A stretch of DNA of 64,000 nucleotides from Propionibacteriaceae bacterium (GCA_031265875.1 JAISCA010000031.1:62001-126000); one strand, 5' to 3'. Counted from the first letter of the stretch, positions 1 through 8,103 are shown. Notes: generated by a model from the sequence alone, not told the origin. Translations and numbers: made by a program.

Positions 1-1228
1 CGAGCTCGGCGGCCAGGCCGAGCGTGGCCGCCATCAAGTGGACGATGCTCAACCACATCTCGGAGCCTTGGAGGCTCGGCCTCCCCTCCTCGGGGTCGAA
101 GGCGAAGCCCCGCCCGGGCGACCAGCGGGACAGGGTCTGGTTCAATCGTCGTTCCATCCACTGCTCGACCTGGTCTAGTTCGGTCGGATCTAGTTCAGTC
201 GGGTCCAGCTCGATCTGGTCTAGCCCAGCCGGACGCGGCTCGATTGTGACCGCCTCGACTCGGCCGGAACCGACCGAGGCCGGATCGATTGAAGCCGGAT
301 CGATTGAGGCCGGATCGTCTAGGGCCGATGCGGCCGGGGCCGACTGGCCGCGCTCCTGCCGGAGGCACAGCCACAGCGGGTGTACGACGTCGAGCACCGC
401 GCAGGCCGTGCCCCGGCCCTGGCCGAAGACAGCGTCGTCGTGGCAGTGCCTCCAGACCGTGGCGCGGGCCGCCCCCGGGTGGGGCAGGGGCCGGCCGAAT
501 TGGGCGTAGGTCCCTCTGGTCAGGCGGTAGAACCCGTTGACCGGCAGCAACCAGCCCCGCTGACCCGGCTCCCCCCACAGGCCGCTGACCGGGTCGCAAC
601 GCCGGTCCAACCAGTCGAACAGCGTCTCCACCGGGGTGGCCAGGCCGAAGTGGCGGGCGTTGGCGTCGAGGCAGGAGGCGTAACAGTCGACCCAGTGACC
701 GGCGTCCCAGGGGTCGCTGGCCCAGGCCTGGGCGTCGAGCAGAGGAACGAGCCGCTCGGCCGTGATGGCGCCGACCTCGTGGACGGGCCCGGGCAGGTGG
801 GCGCCCAAGCACTCCAAGGCGTAGTTGACAGCCATGGTGTTGTACCGGTCCGGCCCGCCGGAGGGTACGGGCAGGTCGGTGTCGGCGGAGGGAGTGGGAG
901 CCGGTGAAAGGGGAGCCGCTTCGTCGAGGCCCCAGGGCGGATCGAGCCGGCGGTCTGCGGCCAGGTGCTCCCCCACCAGCCCGCTGACCGGGTCCTGGCA
1001 GGAGCCCAACAGCTCGACCCAGCCCGCCCGCGACCTGCCTGGCGGCAGGGTGTCGAACATGGCCGCGATCTCGACCGCGTCGCAGTTGGGCCGCACCCGC
1101 CGGGCCTGTCCCGGCTGGTCGACGAAACAGGGGCCGTCATCGGCGCTGGCCGCGTACCGCTCGAAGAGTTGGGGCAATTCGGCCTGGACGGTGGCGCCGA
1201 ACTGGCGCAGACGGGTGGACAGGTCCAT
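1..1228 (-). CDS. Hypothetical protein with internal repeats, partial at window start
   Basis: A minus-strand frame starts at ATG 1228 and stays open to base 1, so at least 409 residues are present and the C-terminus lies outside the window. I do not recognise the family. Two stretches resemble each other: LLGSCQDPVSGLVGEH near residue 75 and WLDRRCDPVSGLWGE near residue 195. This Asp-Pro-x-Ser/Thr-Gly-Leu-x-Gly pattern suggests an alpha/alpha-toroid of the prenyltransferase or terpene-cyclase kind, but that is inference. A low-complexity linker at about 180-310 bp (residues about 305-350) encodes repeated DPASI and LDPTE units. No signal peptide is seen. The start is the first ATG of the frame and has no convincing ribosome binding site. 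Confidence 0.7.
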   Translation of the reverse strand, partial: MDLSTRLRQFGATVQAELPQLFERYAASADDGPCFVDQPGQARRVRPNCDAVEIAAMFDTLPPGRSRAGWVELLGSCQDPVSGLVGEHLAADRRLDPPWGLDEAAPLSPAPTPSADTDLPVPSGGPDRYNTMAVNYALECLGAHLPGPVHEVGAITAERLVPLLDAQAWASDPWDAGHWVDCYASCLDANARHFGLATPVETLFDWLDRRCDPVSGLWGEPGQRGWLLPVNGFYRLTRGTYAQFGRPLPHPGAARATVWRHCHDDAVFGQGRGTACAVLDVVHPLWLCLRQERGQSAPAASALDDPASIDPASIDPASVGSGRVEAVTIEPRPAGLDQIELDPTELDPTELDQVEQWMERRLNQTLSRWSPGRGFAFDPEEGRPSLQGSEMWLSIVHLMAATLGLAAEL

Positions 1229-1450
1229 GAGTTGGCTTTCAGGTACCGGACGGGGCGTGATCGCCGACGGCGGGGCGTATCGGCGGTTGGCCCATAGCTA
1301 GCCCCTCGGGCAGCGATAAACGAGTGTAGGCACTGGGGCTGAATCCGATTCCACCGATCGTCCCCGCCATGGGAGCGGCAGACACCAGCGGGTGACTCGG
1401 CGGTCTGGGGTGAGGGGACGGGCTGGGACCGTGGAGCGTCGGCGATCGGC
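1229..1450. other. Intergenic, no gene seen
   Basis: Divides the partial hypothetical gene from the acetyltransferase. Short open frames here have no supporting homology or ribosome binding sites. Nothing functional recognised. Confidence 0.5.
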
Positions 1451-2050
1451 TCACGGCTGGCTCCTTAGGCGCAGCAAGCGGGCGGGATTACCGGCCACGA
1501 TGGCAGTGTCTGGCACATCGTGGGTGACCACGGCGCCGGCGGCCAGGATCGTATGGTGGCCGACTTGGACCCCGTCCAGCACGGTGACGTGCGCGCCGAC
1601 CCAGACGTCGTCGCCCATCAGGACGCCCCGGCTGGTCAGCGGCTGACGGAAAACCGGCCAGTCCAGCCGCTCGAAGCCGTGGTCGAACCCGATCAGGGCC
1701 GAGTAGGCGCCGATCCTGACCCCGTCGCCGCAGACCACCCGTCCCCGCAACGAGGCGAAGGAGTTGACCGAGCAGTCGGAGCCGAGTCGGACCGGTCCGG
1801 TGACATAGGCCTGGCCGGCGATGTACGAGCGGGGGCCCAGCTCGACCGGCTGTTCGGCCGTGGCGACGACGGCGGCCCGCTCCGACACGTAGCAGCCCTC
1901 CCCCGCCACCAGCCCCTGGGACCGAGTCAGAAAGGCCTGGTAGGCCAGCTGCTCCGCCTGTTCTTGAGGCGTCGACTCGGCCCAGAACAGCCACGGACAA
2001 GCGTCGAAACGCTGCCATCGGGCACGGGCGGCGAACACCTCATCGGGCAC
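1451..2050 (-). CDS. Sugar O-acetyltransferase, left-handed beta-helix (hexapeptide repeat) type
   Basis: 199 residues. Probably transfers acetyl from acetyl-CoA to a sugar, sugar nucleotide or related acceptor in the cytoplasm. The middle and C-terminal parts carry imperfect hexapeptide repeats (for example IGAYSALIGF, VWVGAHVTVLDGVQVG, ILAAGAVVTHDV), and the protein ends in VAGNPARLLR, the usual end of the maltose/galactoside acetyltransferase group. His in GFDHGFE near residue 120 is the likely catalytic base. The start is GTG at 2050. The gene stands alone between unrelated neighbours, so the substrate cannot be inferred. Family confidence is high, specificity low. Confidence 0.85.
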   Translation of the reverse strand: MPDEVFAARARWQRFDACPWLFWAESTPQEQAEQLAYQAFLTRSQGLVAGEGCYVSERAAVVATAEQPVELGPRSYIAGQAYVTGPVRLGSDCSVNSFASLRGRVVCGDGVRIGAYSALIGFDHGFERLDWPVFRQPLTSRGVLMGDDVWVGAHVTVLDGVQVGHHTILAAGAVVTHDVPDTAIVAGNPARLLRLRSQP

Positions 2051-2184
2051 GCGGTCATTATGGCGCCGGGCGTCTGCGGGGTGGTAGGTGAACCAACGTC
2101 GCCCAGGTGACGATGACTATAGGACTCAGATTCGCAGTCCACCTCTAGCTCCACCCAGGACCGCTTCCTTCCTCGCCGGGCGCC

Positions 2185-2613
2185 TCAGGCGGCGTTGGCG
2201 TCAGCGGTGTCTACGCCCAGAGCCGCGAGGGCGTCGAGCAGGGTTCTGTCACCGCTCACGGCCACTAGTTCGTCGGATTTAAGCGCCCAAGCGGTGGCGG
2301 CGTGGACGGCGTCATAACCTCGCAACGAATGGGACAAAGCCAGACCGGCGGCGCTGTCAACGATTTGGCGGGTGACGATGGACAGATCGAGCTCTTCGAT
2401 CCGGCGGGAGAGCGACTCGACCGTCGCTTCGTGCTCTTCCGCGGTCAAACGCCCCATCCGCAGCGCCATGGCCAGAGCGGCCTGCGCCTCCGCGATGACC
2501 AGCACCGACGAGACACGTACGTCGCAGCTTCGCCAGAGCTGGGCGCAGCGAGCGCTGCTCGGCTCGGCCACCGCTAGCGGCACCACCGCTGAGGTGTCGA
2601 AATAGCCGATCAT
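2185..2613 (-). CDS. PIN-domain ribonuclease toxin (VapC-like)
   Basis: 142 residues. PIN toxins are Mg-dependent RNases that cleave tRNA or other RNA until neutralised by a cognate antitoxin. The N-terminal YFDTSAVVPL contains the first catalytic Asp. Acidic residues expected of the fold follow in VIAEAQAAL, RGYDAVHAATA and SGDRTLL. ATG 2613 overlaps the stop of the upstream antitoxin as ATGA, which indicates translational coupling. With its partner it forms a compact module controlled by the palindrome at 2898-2913. Confidence 0.88.
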   Translation of the reverse strand: MIGYFDTSAVVPLAVAEPSSARCAQLWRSCDVRVSSVLVIAEAQAALAMALRMGRLTAEEHEATVESLSRRIEELDLSIVTRQIVDSAAGLALSHSLRGYDAVHAATAWALKSDELVAVSGDRTLLDALAALGVDTADANAA

Positions 2614-2894
2614 CGGCGCTGCTCGCCCACCAGATCACTGACAGTGCCCCGCGTAGCCACCGGCGGCTCCAGATCTGAAGGAAGCCTGGCGGCGGGCTGG
2701 ATCACGCCCTGGGCGACCAGACGCTCATAGGCCGACTGGCCGGTCATCGGCACGAGACGGGCGACGGGCTTGCCGTGCTCAGTCAAGGTGTACTCCCGGC
2801 CGGTCTTGACCGCGTCAACGTAGCTAGACAGATTGGCCCGTAGTTCCCGCAGACCAACCGCGTCAGTCATTCCATCTATTGCAATAAGTGACAT
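2610..2894 (-). CDS. Phd/YefM-family antitoxin
   Basis: 94 residues. The N-terminus, with VGLRELRANLSSYVDAVKTG and then EYTLTEHGKPVARLVP, is the standard Phd/YefM DNA-binding and dimerisation domain. The C-terminal tail is expected to bind the PIN toxin. Two starts are possible: ATG 2894 and ATG 2870. 2894 is preferred because the operator palindrome begins three bases upstream of it. The gene precedes its toxin with a four-base overlap, the usual order for a self-repressing pair. Confidence 0.85.
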   Translation of the reverse strand: MSLIAIDGMTDAVGLRELRANLSSYVDAVKTGREYTLTEHGKPVARLVPMTGQSAYERLVAQGVIQPAARLPSDLEPPVATRGTVSDLVGEQRR

Positions 2895-2897
2895 ACG

Positions 2898-2913
2898 AAA
2901 AGTGTACACTTTT
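2898..2913. promoter_or_regulatory. Operator palindrome of the Phd/PIN module
   Basis: A perfect 16-bp palindrome, AAAAGTGTACACTTTT, lies three bases upstream of the antitoxin ATG. Phd/YefM antitoxins typically bind GTAC-centred palindromes next to their own start, so this is very likely the autoregulatory operator. Confidence 0.75.
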
Positions 2914-2946
2914 GACGATCGATCGGCGGGCGGCAAAACCGAACGT

Positions 2947-2976
2947 GACCCTAGTGGGCTGTCGCCCACTAGGGTC
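2947..2976. terminator. Strong GC hairpin between the antitoxin operator and the next gene
   Basis: Perfect 13-bp arms (GACCCTAGTGGGC and its complement) around a 4-nt loop. There is no T-tract on either side, so it may be a bidirectional transcription barrier or a solitary palindromic repeat rather than a classic terminator. Confidence 0.45.
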
Positions 2977-3081
2977 CCCCGCCGTATCGCTACTCGGCCG
3001 GGACCGGCGTCCTTCCGATTCCTCTACGAACTCGACTGCGGATCCGCTTGTTGCCCTATCGGCTCCCAACCAAGACCATAG

Positions 3082-3375
3082 TCATAAGCCGGCGATCTCC
3101 CGCAGGGCGGCCACATGCCCGGCGAAGGCGGCCCGGCCCCGGACGGTCAGGGCGGCCCAGGTCCGGGGCCGCCCGCCGGCGGCGCCTTTTCTCAACTCGA
3201 CGTAGCCCGCGTCCTCCAGCCGCGCCAGGTGCTTCGACAGCACCGAGTCGGCCACCCCCAACTGGTCGCGCAGGACCGCGAACTCGACCGCCTCCACCTC
3301 CGACAGCGCTCCGCAGACCCTCAGCCGCACCGGGGCGTGGATCTCGGCGTCGAATCTCGGCTCGGGTCCGCTCAT
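3082..3375 (-). CDS. Winged-helix transcriptional regulator (HTH_34 / MarR-like)
   Basis: 97 residues, essentially one winged-helix domain. The core LRVCGALSEV, then FAVLRDQLGVADSVLSKHL and LEDAGYVELRKG, followed by a GRPRTW wing, is typical of the small HTH_34 group that often sits beside a membrane protein. ATG 3375 overlaps the stop of the upstream membrane gene as ATGA, so the two form one operon. It probably binds the paired palindromes at 3881-3925 and represses this operon; that is inferred from position. Confidence 0.85.
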   Translation of the reverse strand: MSGPEPRFDAEIHAPVRLRVCGALSEVEAVEFAVLRDQLGVADSVLSKHLARLEDAGYVELRKGAAGGRPRTWAALTVRGRAAFAGHVAALREIAGL

Positions 3376-3887
3376 GCGTCCGCCAGATTCCGGCGGGACT
3401 CCACTCGGTGGGTCACGAGCGCCACCAGGCTGAGCGCCGCCCACAGGCCGAACCCGACCGCGGCGGCCCAGGCCGATCCCCGGAGCGGGCCGTCCGTGCA
3501 CAGCAGTAGCGCGACCACCGCCAGCGCGCCGCCCACGACCGCCAACCCGACCTGACGCCAAGTCCAGCCGGCCTTGACCCCACGGAGGCGCGTGAACCGG
3601 ACGCCCAGCAGCACTAGTTCCAGTGCCAACACCAGGTAGACCACCACTCGGGCCCAGGTCACCGGCAGCGCCTGGACCGCGCATACGACCCCGACGACGG
3701 CGCTGATCGAAAGTATGAACCAGGTCGGCGGAGCGACCGAGGCGCGCATCTCGCGCTGCCCCGCCGCCACTTGGCCCAACGCTTGGGCGGCCTCCCGGGC
3801 GTCCAGCCCGGAGCCGTCCGCCGCCTGGCTCTCAATTCCGGCGCTACGGTCGTCGCCAGCGCCGGGGAGCTTCGCTTCATTTTCCAT
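3372..3887 (-). CDS. Small integral membrane protein co-transcribed with a winged-helix regulator
   Basis: 171 residues. A polar N-terminus of about 70 residues rich in Ala, Glu and Asp is followed by four hydrophobic segments (around WFILSISAVVGVV, VVVYLVLALELVLLG, VGLAVVGGALAVVALLL and AVGFGLWAALSLVAL). ATG 3887 is chosen because the frame begins MENEAKLP directly inside the first operator palindrome; an upstream in-frame extension would run through the second operator. No enzymatic motif is visible. Proteins of this type next to HTH_34 regulators are usually of unknown function. Confidence 0.75.
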   Translation of the reverse strand: MENEAKLPGAGDDRSAGIESQAADGSGLDAREAAQALGQVAAGQREMRASVAPPTWFILSISAVVGVVCAVQALPVTWARVVVYLVLALELVLLGVRFTRLRGVKAGWTWRQVGLAVVGGALAVVALLLCTDGPLRGSAWAAAVGFGLWAALSLVALVTHRVESRRNLADA

Positions 3888-3925
3888 AGTGGAAAGTGTA
3901 CCCCATACTTTCCATCTTGGAAAGT
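3881..3925. promoter_or_regulatory. Twin operators CTTTCCA-N3-TGGAAAG
   Basis: Two palindromes share the half-site TTTCCA: 3881-3895 (TTTCCA-TAG-TGGAAA, overlapping the ATG at 3887) and 3907-3925 (ACTTTCCA-TCT-TGGAAAGT). Their centres are 28 bp apart. They lie immediately upstream of the membrane protein/regulator operon and touch the stop codon of the histidine kinase gene. Confidence 0.75.
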
Positions 3926-5181
3926 TAATCCCGAGACACTGTCGGAACAGCGGGCAGACACACCGTGACACTGAGGCCGCCATCGTCCAGGGGAGTGAGA
4001 GCGAGCGTCCCAGCGTGGGCTTGGACGATGCTCTTGATGATGGCCAAACCCAGACCGACGCCGGCTTGGTCACGGCTGATACGGCCGGTGCCGCGTTGGA
4101 AGGCTTCGGTCAGGGTCGGGATCAACTCTGGGTCCAGCCCGTCGCCGCTGTTCTCGACTGTCAACGTCACCTGATGGGCGGCGACGCCGACGCCGACCTG
4201 GACGGAACCGTGGGTGGGGAGGTTGTGGATGATGGCGTTGTGCAGGAGGTTAGTGGTCATCTGCAGCAGGAGGGCAGGCGAGCCGCTGACGGTCGTCATT
4301 TCACTGGAGCTAGTGTCCTGCGCCGGGACCTTGTCGACAAGAGGTTCCTTGGTCTCGACCGTGACGCCACGCTTCTCCGCCAGGGGCATGAGCGTCTCGA
4401 CGGCCTCCTCCACGATCAAAGACAAGTCGACGGGTTCCTGGCTGAAAGACCCTTGGTCGGCCCGGCTGAGCGTCAGCAAAGCTTCGGTCAGCTCGATGGC
4501 CCGGGCGTTGACGGCGCTCAGACGCTCGTGCAACTCGCCGCTGTCCATGTCCGGATCGTCGCGCGCGACGTCGAGCAGCGTCTGCGTGATGGCCAGCGGG
4601 GTGCGCAGCTCATGGGAGGCGTTGGCCGCGAAGCGGCGCTGCTCGGCGTCGTGCGCCTCGAGCCGGGCCAGCATGGCGTCGAAACTGTCGGCCAGGGCGC
4701 GAAACTCGTCCTGCCGGCCGGGCAACTCGATCCGGTGCGACAATGAACCTTGGGCCACCGCTTGGGTGGCGTCGGTGATCCGGGCCAAGGGCGCCAGCAT
4801 CCGACCGGCCAGGAACCAGCCGCCCAGCAGGCCGACCACCAGCAAGAACAACAACACCACAACCGCCACCGATTCGAAGACTCGTAGCAGCAGGCGCCGG
4901 TTGGGGAACATGTCGCCCATGACCGGGATGTCAGAGAGGTCGGTCGGCCCGGGCACGGGAATGTGACCCCTCAGGAGCAGCCAGACCACGGCGATCAGCA
5001 AGGCTCCGGCCAGCGTCAGGAGCCCGGCGTAGCTGAGGGTCAGTTTGAGGCGGACGCTCAGCCCTGGCCGTCTAGAAGCTCCCACCAGTGTCCTCCCTCC
5101 GCCCCGCTCCGGTCCGGTACTTTTCGGGGACCCTGGAACCACCCCCAGAAGTGGGCTCATTCGTCGGAGTTGCCTAGTCAC
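3925..5181 (-). CDS. Sensor histidine kinase with a repeat-derived N-terminal extension
   Basis: 418 residues. After an atypical N-terminus there is a transmembrane helix at about 43-70, an extracytoplasmic loop, a second helix at about 104-125, a HAMP linker (RMLAPLARITDATQAVAQ), a HisKA H-box with ASHELRTPLA (His near residue 196), an N-box NLLHNAIIHN and a G-box VGLGLAIIKSIV. It autophosphorylates on His and passes phosphate to the response regulator at 5185-5868. GTG 5181 lies three bases beyond that gene's stop. Codons 2-36 consist of the dispersed CTAG-bounded repeat read in its reverse sense; the conserved protein begins around LSVRLKLTLSYAG. The native start may therefore have been lost or replaced. 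Confidence 0.88.
   Translation of the reverse strand: MTRQLRRMSPLLGVVPGSPKSTGPERGGGRTLVGASRRPGLSVRLKLTLSYAGLLTLAGALLIAVVWLLLRGHIPVPGPTDLSDIPVMGDMFPNRRLLLRVFESVAVVVLLFLLVVGLLGGWFLAGRMLAPLARITDATQAVAQGSLSHRIELPGRQDEFRALADSFDAMLARLEAHDAEQRRFAANASHELRTPLAITQTLLDVARDDPDMDSGELHERLSAVNARAIELTEALLTLSRADQGSFSQEPVDLSLIVEEAVETLMPLAEKRGVTVETKEPLVDKVPAQDTSSSEMTTVSGSPALLLQMTTNLLHNAIIHNLPTHGSVQVGVGVAAHQVTLTVENSGDGLDPELIPTLTEAFQRGTGRISRDQAGVGLGLAIIKSIVQAHAGTLALTPLDDGGLSVTVCLPAVPTVSRD
5072..5177 (+). repeat. Dispersed CTAG-bounded repeat, copy A (inside the histidine kinase N-terminus)
   Basis: Starts CTAGAAGC and contains the shared GTGTCCTCCCTCCG and GGTCCGGTACTTTTCGGGG blocks; ends near CTAG at 5174. It is the most diverged of the complete copies. 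Read on the minus strand it supplies residues 2-36 of the sensor kinase. Confidence 0.85.
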
Positions 5182-5184
5182 CGC

Positions 5185-5868
5185 TCACCCGACTTCCGCC
5201 CCGGGGTCGATGCGGTAGCCGACGCCGGGCGCCGTGACGATCAACCAGGGTTCGCCCAGTCGTTTGCGCAGGGCTGAGACCGTGATACGGACGGCGTTGG
5301 TGAAGGGATCGGCGTTCTCGTCCCAAGCCCTCTCCAGCAATTCTTCGGCGCTGATGACTCCGCCTTGGGCGGCGACCAGGACTTCGAGCACGGCGAACTG
5401 CTTGCGGGTCAGCGCGATGTAGCGGTCGGCCCGGTAGACCTCGCGGCGGAAGGGGTCCAGCCTGAGATCGGCGATCTCCAGCACCGGCGGCCGGTGGTTG
5501 GCCCGCCGGCGGTCGAGCGCTCTGAGCCTGAGCACGAGCTCACGCAGGTGGAACGGCTTGGTCAGGTAGTCGTCGGCCCCGAGCTCGAAGCCGGAGGCCA
5601 GATCGTCCAACCGGTCGGCGGCGGTCAGCATCAGGATCGGCGTCCCGGCCCCGCCGGCGACGATCTGTCGGGCGACCTCGTCGCCGGAGGGCCCTGGAAT
5701 GTCGCGGTCGAGCACGACGATGTCGTAAGCGTTGACGGCTAACAGTTCCAAAGCTTTGTCGCCGTCGCCGGCGATGTCGGCCGCTATCGCCGCCAGGCGC
5801 AGCCCGCCGCGGATGGCCTCGGCCATGTACGGCTCGTCCTCGACCACCAGCACCCGCATGGCTGCCAT
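5185..5868 (-). CDS. OmpR/PhoB-family response regulator
   Basis: 227 residues: receiver domain (residues 1-120) with acidic pair ED at 10-11, phospho-acceptor Asp54 in VVLDRD, TAAD near 83 and Lys in YLTKPF near 105; then a winged-helix output domain with ALTRKQFAVLEVL and RITVSALRKRLG. Phosphorylated by the adjacent kinase. Start ATG 5868, or ATG 5859 three codons later. It is divergent from the D,D-carboxypeptidase gene at 5947, an arrangement like VanRS beside VanY, so control of cell-wall trimming is a reasonable inference. Confidence 0.9.
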   Translation of the reverse strand: MAAMRVLVVEDEPYMAEAIRGGLRLAAIAADIAGDGDKALELLAVNAYDIVVLDRDIPGPSGDEVARQIVAGGAGTPILMLTAADRLDDLASGFELGADDYLTKPFHLRELVLRLRALDRRRANHRPPVLEIADLRLDPFRREVYRADRYIALTRKQFAVLEVLVAAQGGVISAEELLERAWDENADPFTNAVRITVSALRKRLGEPWLIVTAPGVGYRIDPGAEVG

Positions 5869-5946
5869 GCTATTGGCCGGCGCCTATCGCCGGCGTATCG
5901 AAAATCACATACGCTCTGGCGACAGCGGCTGGCTTTGAATGGCCGC

Positions 5947-6723
5947 ATGAGAAGCCGAACCAGAGGACGTACGCCCACCAGCGGATCAACCCGGGCCCGC
6001 CGGACCCTCAGCCTGGCCGCCGCCGGCCTGACCGTCGCCGCCATCATCGTCGGCGCCGTCGCCGCCCGATCGACGCCGCCAGCGCTCCTCTCGTCCGGCT
6101 CAGCCGACTCATCCGGCGCAGTCCCATCCGACACGGTTCAGCCCAGCGACCACGACCGCCCAGCTGGCGCGACCGACCCCTCCTCGTCCGGCCCGTCGGA
6201 CGTCTCCAGACCACTCGGCCCGGCCGATGGCGACCCCGGTCAGCCCGGCCGGACCCTGCCCGGAGGCGACGGAATCCGGTCCGAAACCGACGGCGCCCTG
6301 CCCGAAGGCGCCACCGTGTTCGACGAGTATCCTGGCCTGGCCAACCTCGACCCCGCTCTGCTCCAAGCTTTGCGCGCCGCCGCCACGACGGCCGCCGGCG
6401 CCGCTGTCACCTTCTATGTCACCAGCGGCTGGCGGTCGCCGGAGTACCAGAACCAATTGCTACGCGAGGCGATCGTCCAGCACGGCTCGGCCGAAGAGGC
6501 CGCCCGCTGGGTCGCCAGCCCGGACAAATCCCTCCACGTCTCAGGCGACGCGGTCGATCTGGGGGAGGAGGCGGCGGCTTGGCTGGCTCAGCACGGCCCC
6601 TCCTTCGGCCTGTGTCAGGTCTACCTGAACGAGCCTTGGCATTACGAGCTACGCCCCACCGCCGTCGAGCGCGGTTGTCCACGCCCGTACGCCGACCCCA
6701 CCCAAGATCCGAGGCTGCGCTGA
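5947..6723 (+). CDS. VanY-type D-alanyl-D-alanine carboxypeptidase, membrane anchored
   Basis: 258 residues. An N-terminal signal-anchor (about 20-45) is followed by a Ser/Pro/Asp-rich linker to about residue 115 and a peptidase M15B domain. Zinc ligands are visible as SLHVSGDAVDLG (HxxxxxxD) near 198-206 and EPWHYEL near 233-237; TSGWRSPEYQNQL is the conserved substrate-side motif. It removes the terminal D-Ala from peptidoglycan stems outside the membrane. ATG 5947 is preferred over a TTG at 5935. It is divergent from the response regulator gene with about 80 bp between them, which fits control by that system. Confidence 0.87.
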   Translation: MRSRTRGRTPTSGSTRARRTLSLAAAGLTVAAIIVGAVAARSTPPALLSSGSADSSGAVPSDTVQPSDHDRPAGATDPSSSGPSDVSRPLGPADGDPGQPGRTLPGGDGIRSETDGALPEGATVFDEYPGLANLDPALLQALRAAATTAAGAAVTFYVTSGWRSPEYQNQLLREAIVQHGSAEEAARWVASPDKSLHVSGDAVDLGEEAAAWLAQHGPSFGLCQVYLNEPWHYELRPTAVERGCPRPYADPTQDPRLR

Positions 6724-6873
6724 TGGGCGCAGCCCAGGGCAGACCTCTCGTGGAGTCTGCCCGGATGGTAGATTGATCCGGCGACGAGTTGTGAAGGTCA
6801 CGTAAATCCAGTTGACCTGAACGGCTCGTTTTGTTTTGCCCAGGCCTGGGTTGGTTATTAGAAAAGGAAATAT
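6724..6873 (+). promoter_or_regulatory. Leader of the MFS efflux gene with probable attenuator
   Basis: Contains a hairpin GGGCAGAC...GTCTGCCC (6738-6763) within which a GTG-started short frame begins and ends at TGA 6775, giving a possible leader peptide. Then comes a nested stem, ACGAG (6784-6788) with CTCGT (6825-6829) and AGGTCA (6795-6800) with TGACCT (6813-6818), followed directly by TTTTGTTTT. This resembles an intrinsic terminator placed 37 bp before the efflux gene, consistent with ribosome-mediated attenuation. Confidence 0.5.
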
Positions 6874-8103
6874 ATGTGGTTGACCCCGCGTCCCGTTGAC
6901 CGTGTCTCTGGCCGACTGCTGGTGGTGGTCGCCTTGTTGGCGGCGGTGGCCCCTTTCGCCACCGATGTCTACCTCCCCGCCTTCCCGGCCATGACCGGCG
7001 AACTGGACGCCTCCGCCAGCCAGGTCCAGTTGACGTTGACAGCCTTCCTGCTGGGGGCCGGGCTGGGCCAACTCGTGTTCGGCCCCTGGTCGGACCGGGT
7101 GGGACGGCGGCGGCCCCTGATCGCGGGCACCGCGGTCTGCGTCGTAGCCGGGCTGGCGGCGGCCGGGGCGCCGACGATCACGGTCCTCATCGCGGCCCGG
7201 GCCGTACAAGGCCTGTCCGGCGCGGCTGGCATGGTGTTGGGCCGGGCCATCATCTCCGATGTGGCCCGTGGGCGTGAAGCCGTGCGGGCGTACAACCTAA
7301 CCAGCGTGGTGATGGGCGTCGCGCCCGTAGCCGCCCCTCTGATCGGCTCGCTGCTGGCCGCCGCCCTCGGTTGGCGCGGCTTGCTCCTGATCGTCGCCGG
7401 CGTCAGCCTGGTGACTCTGGCGGCCGTGATCGTCGTCGTGCCCGAGACTCACCCCGTGCGAACTGGCGTGCCCGAGACCCACCCGGTCGGAGCCGCCGGG
7501 TCCACCGAGCGGCCCGCCCGCCGGACGACCGGCCTGACCTCCGGGGTGTTCGTGGGCAACACGCTGACCTTCGTCCTGGCCTTCGCCGCCATGATGGCGT
7601 ACATCTCCGCCTCGCCCTTCGTCTATCAGGTGATGATCGGAATGGACCAGGTGACCTACGGCCTCCTGTTCGGTGGCACCGCCGCCGCCATCACGGTCAT
7701 GAGCGTCGTCGCCGCCAGAATGACGCGCCGCTTCCACGCCACGCAGATGCTCCGACTGGGCGTGCTCGTCCTACTCGGTTCCGCCGTGGCCCTGACCGCG
7801 TTCGTGGCCTGCGCCCGGCCCACCGTTTGGCTGATCGCCCCCCTGTTCGTCGGCGTGGCCGCCATGGGCTTGATCTTCGGCAACGCCACCGCGCTGGCGC
7901 TGAGCGCCGTCCCCCATGGCCTCGGCACGGCCTCAGCCATCCTGGGCGCCAGCCAATTCGCCGCCGGAGCGCTGGTCTCCCCTCTGGTCGGCGTCGCCGG
8001 AGAGCACAGCGCCATCCCCCTCACAGTCGCCTTCGGCACAGCGGCCGTCCTAGCCGGTCTGGCTTGCGCCGGCGCCGCCCGCGCCCACCGCCGCCGGCCC
8101 TAG
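6874..8103 (+). CDS. MFS drug exporter, Bcr/CflA type
   Basis: 409 residues with 12 predicted membrane helices. Begins with the Bcr/CflA signature PFATDVYLPAFPAM, then QLVFGPWSDRVGRRRPLIAG (MFS loop 2-3 motif) and RAVQGLSGAAGMVLGRAIISD (antiporter motif C region). The central loop between helices 6 and 7 contains a short duplication, VPETHPVRTG/VPETHPVGAA. Expected to export small toxic compounds in exchange for protons across the cytoplasmic membrane. The start has an AAAGGAAA Shine-Dalgarno-like run. The upstream attenuator suggests induction by a translation-stalling compound; the substrate is unknown. Confidence 0.88.
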   Translation: MWLTPRPVDRVSGRLLVVVALLAAVAPFATDVYLPAFPAMTGELDASASQVQLTLTAFLLGAGLGQLVFGPWSDRVGRRRPLIAGTAVCVVAGLAAAGAPTITVLIAARAVQGLSGAAGMVLGRAIISDVARGREAVRAYNLTSVVMGVAPVAAPLIGSLLAAALGWRGLLLIVAGVSLVTLAAVIVVVPETHPVRTGVPETHPVGAAGSTERPARRTTGLTSGVFVGNTLTFVLAFAAMMAYISASPFVYQVMIGMDQVTYGLLFGGTAAAITVMSVVAARMTRRFHATQMLRLGVLVLLGSAVALTAFVACARPTVWLIAPLFVGVAAMGLIFGNATALALSAVPHGLGTASAILGASQFAAGALVSPLVGVAGEHSAIPLTVAFGTAAVLAGLACAGAARAHRRRP

